From Deltaproteobacteria bacterium (GTDB taxonomy: Bacteria > JAEEML01): 32,573 nt of DNA. The notes beneath the pieces are model-generated. The model was not told the DNA's origin. It did not search any database and saw nothing but the letters and a program-made list of their open reading frames with translations. Made by a program: the position numbers and the translations under genes. Each line of letters opens with the position of its first letter. Within the stretch, counting starts at the first letter, position 1. Positions 30,272 through 32,573 of the stretch are shown here, piece by piece. The DNA lies in assembly GCA_016283195.1 (NCBI GenBank), contig JAEEML010000164.1:1-32573 (forward strand), read 5' to 3'.

Positions 30272-31164
30272 AGGACAATCTCACCATCTCTTGAGGGGAG
30301 AGAAAGCTGATTTAGCGAATTTTCCACTACCGGCCGCTCCAGCTTGGAACAATTTTTGAGAATATCAGCCATTTTTTTGCCCTTAACAAATTGCATGACG
30401 GCAATGAGTATATCGGGCAGGGCGCTAAGTTGATCCTTATGTAATTTGATTAAGCGGCCGGGCAGAGCTGCTCTTAAATTATTTTGCGGATATGCTGTTG
30501 AGCCATGCAGATCTATATGAAAAAGCTCATATTTTTCCAGGGCCTTCTCAGCCAGCTCTCGGCTGGTGTAGCCCTTTTCTTCATCATCAAAAATCTTTTT
30601 GATATTTTTAGCGGAAATGCCTTCGTGGCAGTCGGCATCACCGATGGTAAAGATAAAGCCCTTTTCCCGGCGCCTGGCAAAGGCATCGGTATAAGTGTGC
30701 TTAGCCGCAAAATACCAAAGAAGGGGGTAATCCTCAGGCCCGTCACCACCGGCTCCTTCCAGCCAGAGAGCCAAGAGCTGCTCGGCAATGCGGATATCGG
30801 ACTCAAAATGGGTAACTTGCAGAGGAGCATGGTCAACCACATCCCCTATAGCGGCAAACATCATTTGCGGATCCTCTACCGGCTTTTCTGAATAAATTTT
30901 CATCATGGTTTCATTGAGGCCGTTTTTGGCAATTTCAGCTGATAGATAGCCCATAGAGCCGGTGACGTCCAGGCCGATGATAATGGGGGTGGAGTGGGGG
31001 TGTTCTTCGGAATCGCGGGAATCGCGCATTTGGATAAAGCAGGGGTTAAAGCGCTCTTCTATATTGTTGGCTTTAAAAAGCTGCGAAGCTGTAGAACTAG
31101 ATGAAATTTTAGAACTTTCTTTTAGTTTTGACCAATCGGAACTGGTATAACTGCCAAAGCCCAT
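30268..31164 (-). CDS. VWA-domain protein coupled to the PurA-like gene
   Basis: 298 residues from ATG 31164 with GGGAG 6-7 nt upstream; an extension to 31236 has no ribosome site. The VWA fold starts at ~60: PIIIGLDVTGSMGYLS gives the MIDAS motif D66-x-T68-x-S70. Later parts are MMFAAIGDVVDHAPLQVTHF and EKGFIFTIGDADCHE. The N-terminus (MGFGSYTSSDWSKL) and the segment FNPCFIQMRDSRDSEEH are not general VWA features. No leader is present, so it is cytosolic, unlike the VWA lipoprotein at 21810. The stop overlaps the TTG of the PurA-like gene, so the two are translationally coupled and probably act together. Confidence 0.85.
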   Translation of the reverse strand: MGFGSYTSSDWSKLKESSKISSSSTASQLFKANNIEERFNPCFIQMRDSRDSEEHPHSTPIIIGLDVTGSMGYLSAEIAKNGLNETMMKIYSEKPVEDPQMMFAAIGDVVDHAPLQVTHFESDIRIAEQLLALWLEGAGGDGPEDYPLLWYFAAKHTYTDAFARRREKGFIFTIGDADCHEGISAKNIKKIFDDEEKGYTSRELAEKALEKYELFHIDLHGSTAYPQNNLRAALPGRLIKLHKDQLSALPDILIAVMQFVKGKKMADILKNCSKLERPVVENSLNQLSLPSRDGEIVL

Positions 31165-31207
31165 AATCTTCTCCCTGCTGCCCAAGGCAGGCAAATATTG
31201 AAGTGTA

Positions 31208-31236
31208 TGTATATAATGCTTTTTAGCGCTAAACAA
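31208..31236 (-). promoter_or_regulatory. Possible promoter of the VWA/PurA-like unit with a 12-bp palindrome
   Basis: On the minus strand TTGTTT (31236-31231), a 17-bp spacer and TATACA (31213-31208). The spacer and -35 edge contain the perfect palindrome TTTAGCGCTAAA (31222-31233), a possible operator. Both boxes are only moderate. Confidence 0.3.
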
Positions 31237-31374
31237 CTGCGAACTTTGGGTGACGGGAAATTGCTAATGAGGTATAGGCTTGTTTTTTTGCGGCAATGAA
31301 CCGAGAAAGCACTTTTAAACTCAAAATTATCGCCACAGCCGGAGTTATTTAGCAGCAGGATTGAAAAAGTATTT

Positions 31375-32439
31375 TTACAAATTTTCAATAGAAGCTATAT
31401 CGAGCCCTGTGCACTCGGCAATAAAGGTAATATCACAACCCCCAGCTAACATTTTTCTTGCTGTTTCCTGGGCCTTTTTGTGTTCGGCTTCCAGTTCTAT
31501 ATTCTGTTTTTGTTTTTGTAATTCAGCTTTCTCTTGCTGCAGCTCAGCTTTCTCTTGCTGCAGCTCAGCTTGCTTTTGCTCAAGCTGCGTGCGGATAGTG
31601 GCTAGTTCTTTTTCACCTTCGGCCAACTCTTTGGCTTTTTCAACAAACACTTTCTCTTTTTCGGCAAATTTTTGTTCAGTTTCAGCAAATCTCTGCTCGG
31701 TTTCTGCGAATCTCTTCTCAGTTTCCGCAAATTTTTTCTCAGTTCTCTCCTTATTGATATTCCATGAAACAAAATCGCGGTGTGCTCTTTCGCGGTCAGC
31801 GGCGGCACCCACCAGCTTGGTATTATGTAAAAGCTCGAGATAAAAGCTATGGGCCTTGCCGATAGCCGGTACCGCGCTTTCCATGTAATCCTCCTCGTGC
31901 GCATGGGCAAAAAAGCGTACCCAAGCAGCAAGTTCTTTTGTAATATTACCACATTTTTCCGCTTTGTGGAGCTCCAGAAAATGCATATTCATCTTATCGC
32001 TCAGCGGCTTACCTGTTGCCCGGTCAACCATCTGAGCTTTGTGGTGGGGCTGGTCATCGGCGGGGAAGAGGTCAAAATCCAAAATACTGATGCAAATTAC
32101 CTGGTGCAGGTCGCCATAAGATTTTCCGCTCTCCAGCTGCGAGCTCAGGTTGTGAGCGCAGTAATAGAGCGATCGGTCGATGTAATCGGCTTGCCTAACC
32201 ACTTGCATCTCAATGTCGATGATTTTTTCGCTCTCACTCATAGCTTTTATATCGCAGATGCTCTCTTTGGCATTAAAAACATCTGGCAAATTAAAGGGCG
32301 AGATAATTTCTAGACTTTTTATAAGCTCTTCGCCGCTATCGCCAAGAATAGCATTGATAAGAGCCAGCAGAACCTCCTTATGAGCCGGGTTGCCAAAGAG
32401 AGCCCGAAAGATGACATCGTTAATAACACTAATGCGCAT
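31375..32439 (-). CDS. Rpn-family nuclease / PD-(D/E)XK transposase-like protein
   Basis: 354 residues from ATG 32439 with AAAGGAG 5 nt upstream; the longer frame to 32523 has no ribosome site. The PDDEXK_2 domain is at the N-terminus (INDVIFRALFGNPAHKEVLL; Asp63 and Glu77-x-Gln79 in DIEMQ), with YIDRSLYYCAHNLSSQL and later SYGDLHQVICISIL. After ~235 comes a long coiled coil of 7-residue units (FAETEKR, FAETEQR, FAETEQK; then AELQQEK twice), and a small end domain (ISFIAECTGL-type, ITFIAECTGLDIASIENL). Rpn proteins nick or cleave DNA and promote RecA-independent recombination; similar proteins are also annotated as transposases. No terminal repeats were found around it, so mobility is unproven. 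Confidence 0.9.
   Translation of the reverse strand: MRISVINDVIFRALFGNPAHKEVLLALINAILGDSGEELIKSLEIISPFNLPDVFNAKESICDIKAMSESEKIIDIEMQVVRQADYIDRSLYYCAHNLSSQLESGKSYGDLHQVICISILDFDLFPADDQPHHKAQMVDRATGKPLSDKMNMHFLELHKAEKCGNITKELAAWVRFFAHAHEEDYMESAVPAIGKAHSFYLELLHNTKLVGAAADRERAHRDFVSWNINKERTEKKFAETEKRFAETEQRFAETEQKFAEKEKVFVEKAKELAEGEKELATIRTQLEQKQAELQQEKAELQQEKAELQKQKQNIELEAEHKKAQETARKMLAGGCDITFIAECTGLDIASIENL
31523..31564 (-). repeat. Two exact 21-bp repeats in the Rpn coiled coil
   Basis: 31523-31543 and 31544-31564 are identical and encode a seven-residue unit of the coiled coil (AELQQEK phase). Identity at the DNA level points to recent duplication. Confidence 0.85.
31661..31744 (-). repeat. 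Four diverged 21-bp repeats in the Rpn coiled coil
   Basis: Units at 31661-31681, 31682-31702, 31703-31723 and 31724-31744 encode successive FAETE(K/Q)(K/R) heptads. They differ at several bases, so this tract is older than the exact pair at 31523-31564. Confidence 0.85.
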
Positions 32440-32573
32440 GGTTGCTCCTTTCTTACCGGATAGCCTGGCCGGCGCATTTTTAAATGCAAATCGCGTGCCA
32501 AATGGCAAAAAAACATATAACAAGCTGTAATTATAAGGTTTTACTGCGTTTTGTATGGCTTTGGCAAAGTGTG

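Noticed and set aside
31122-31388. 88-codon minus frame between the VWA and Rpn genes
   Set aside because: It overlaps the VWA start and carries no ribosome site or recognisable motif.
1-32573. tRNA, rRNA or CRISPR elements
   Set aside because: No cloverleaf-type consensus, rRNA sequence or spaced direct repeats were seen on either strand by reading; a covariance search would be needed to exclude small RNAs.

Overview
The window looks like chromosome from a Gram-negative, myxobacteria-like (deltaproteobacterial/Myxococcota-type) bacterium of moderate GC. The basis is a set of Ser/Thr protein kinases with N-terminal zinc ribbons, pseudokinases fused to extracytoplasmic domains, an FHA protein, cysteine-rich CGDG...ECDDGN repeats of the Myxococcus type, many lipoproteins with clear lipoboxes, a SurA-like periplasmic protein, and FISUMP and FGE-sulfatase domains. 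No phage, IS element, CRISPR array, rRNA or tRNA was seen. The only mobile-type gene is an Rpn/PD-(D/E)XK family gene at the right edge. The lineage call is an inference from protein families.

Layout. 1-586 is the 3' end of a FISUMP-domain protein. 587-1102 is a non-coding stretch with a CTTT microsatellite, a terminator-like hairpin, three near-palindromic 20-mers spaced 32-33 bp, and a good sigma70-like promoter for class II fructose-bisphosphate aldolase. A small LPP20-like lipoprotein follows. 2764-6627 holds a pseudokinase/TM/FGE-sulfatase gene broken by an in-frame amber codon, then a TPR lipoprotein. 6704-7345 is an unnamed conserved-looking protein. On the minus strand, 10281-7370 encodes a transmembrane pseudokinase with a LivJ-type ligand-binding domain, followed 14 nt later by an intact zinc-ribbon kinase; PspA/IM30 lies upstream. 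11315-15601 (plus) carries a Na+/Ca2+ antiporter, then a tightly packed FHA / family-4 uracil-DNA glycosylase / SpoIID set. 18368-15610 (minus) is a tandem pair of endonuclease/exonuclease/phosphatase-fold lipoproteins. Upstream of them on the minus strand are a leaderless C39-like peptidase and dprA.

21454-29094 is a plus-strand operon-like series: a small charged protein, a VWA lipoprotein, a SurA-N-like protein, two DUF4139/MuiA-like paralogues and a P-loop NTPase (THEP1-like) fused to a SAM methyltransferase. Its promoter carries a perfect 8-bp dyad over the -10. Its last gene overlaps by 20 bp the tail of a convergent, divergent-sequence adenylosuccinate-synthetase homologue, which is translationally coupled to a VWA protein. 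The window ends with an Rpn-family nuclease whose C-terminal coiled coil is built on 21-bp DNA repeats.

The strongest candidates for something undescribed are the pseudokinase-receptor/active-kinase pair (7370-10281), the VWA/PurA-like couple (29075-31164), the NTPase-methyltransferase fusion with its operon, and the palindrome array upstream of fba. All functional links are inferred from domains and gene order.
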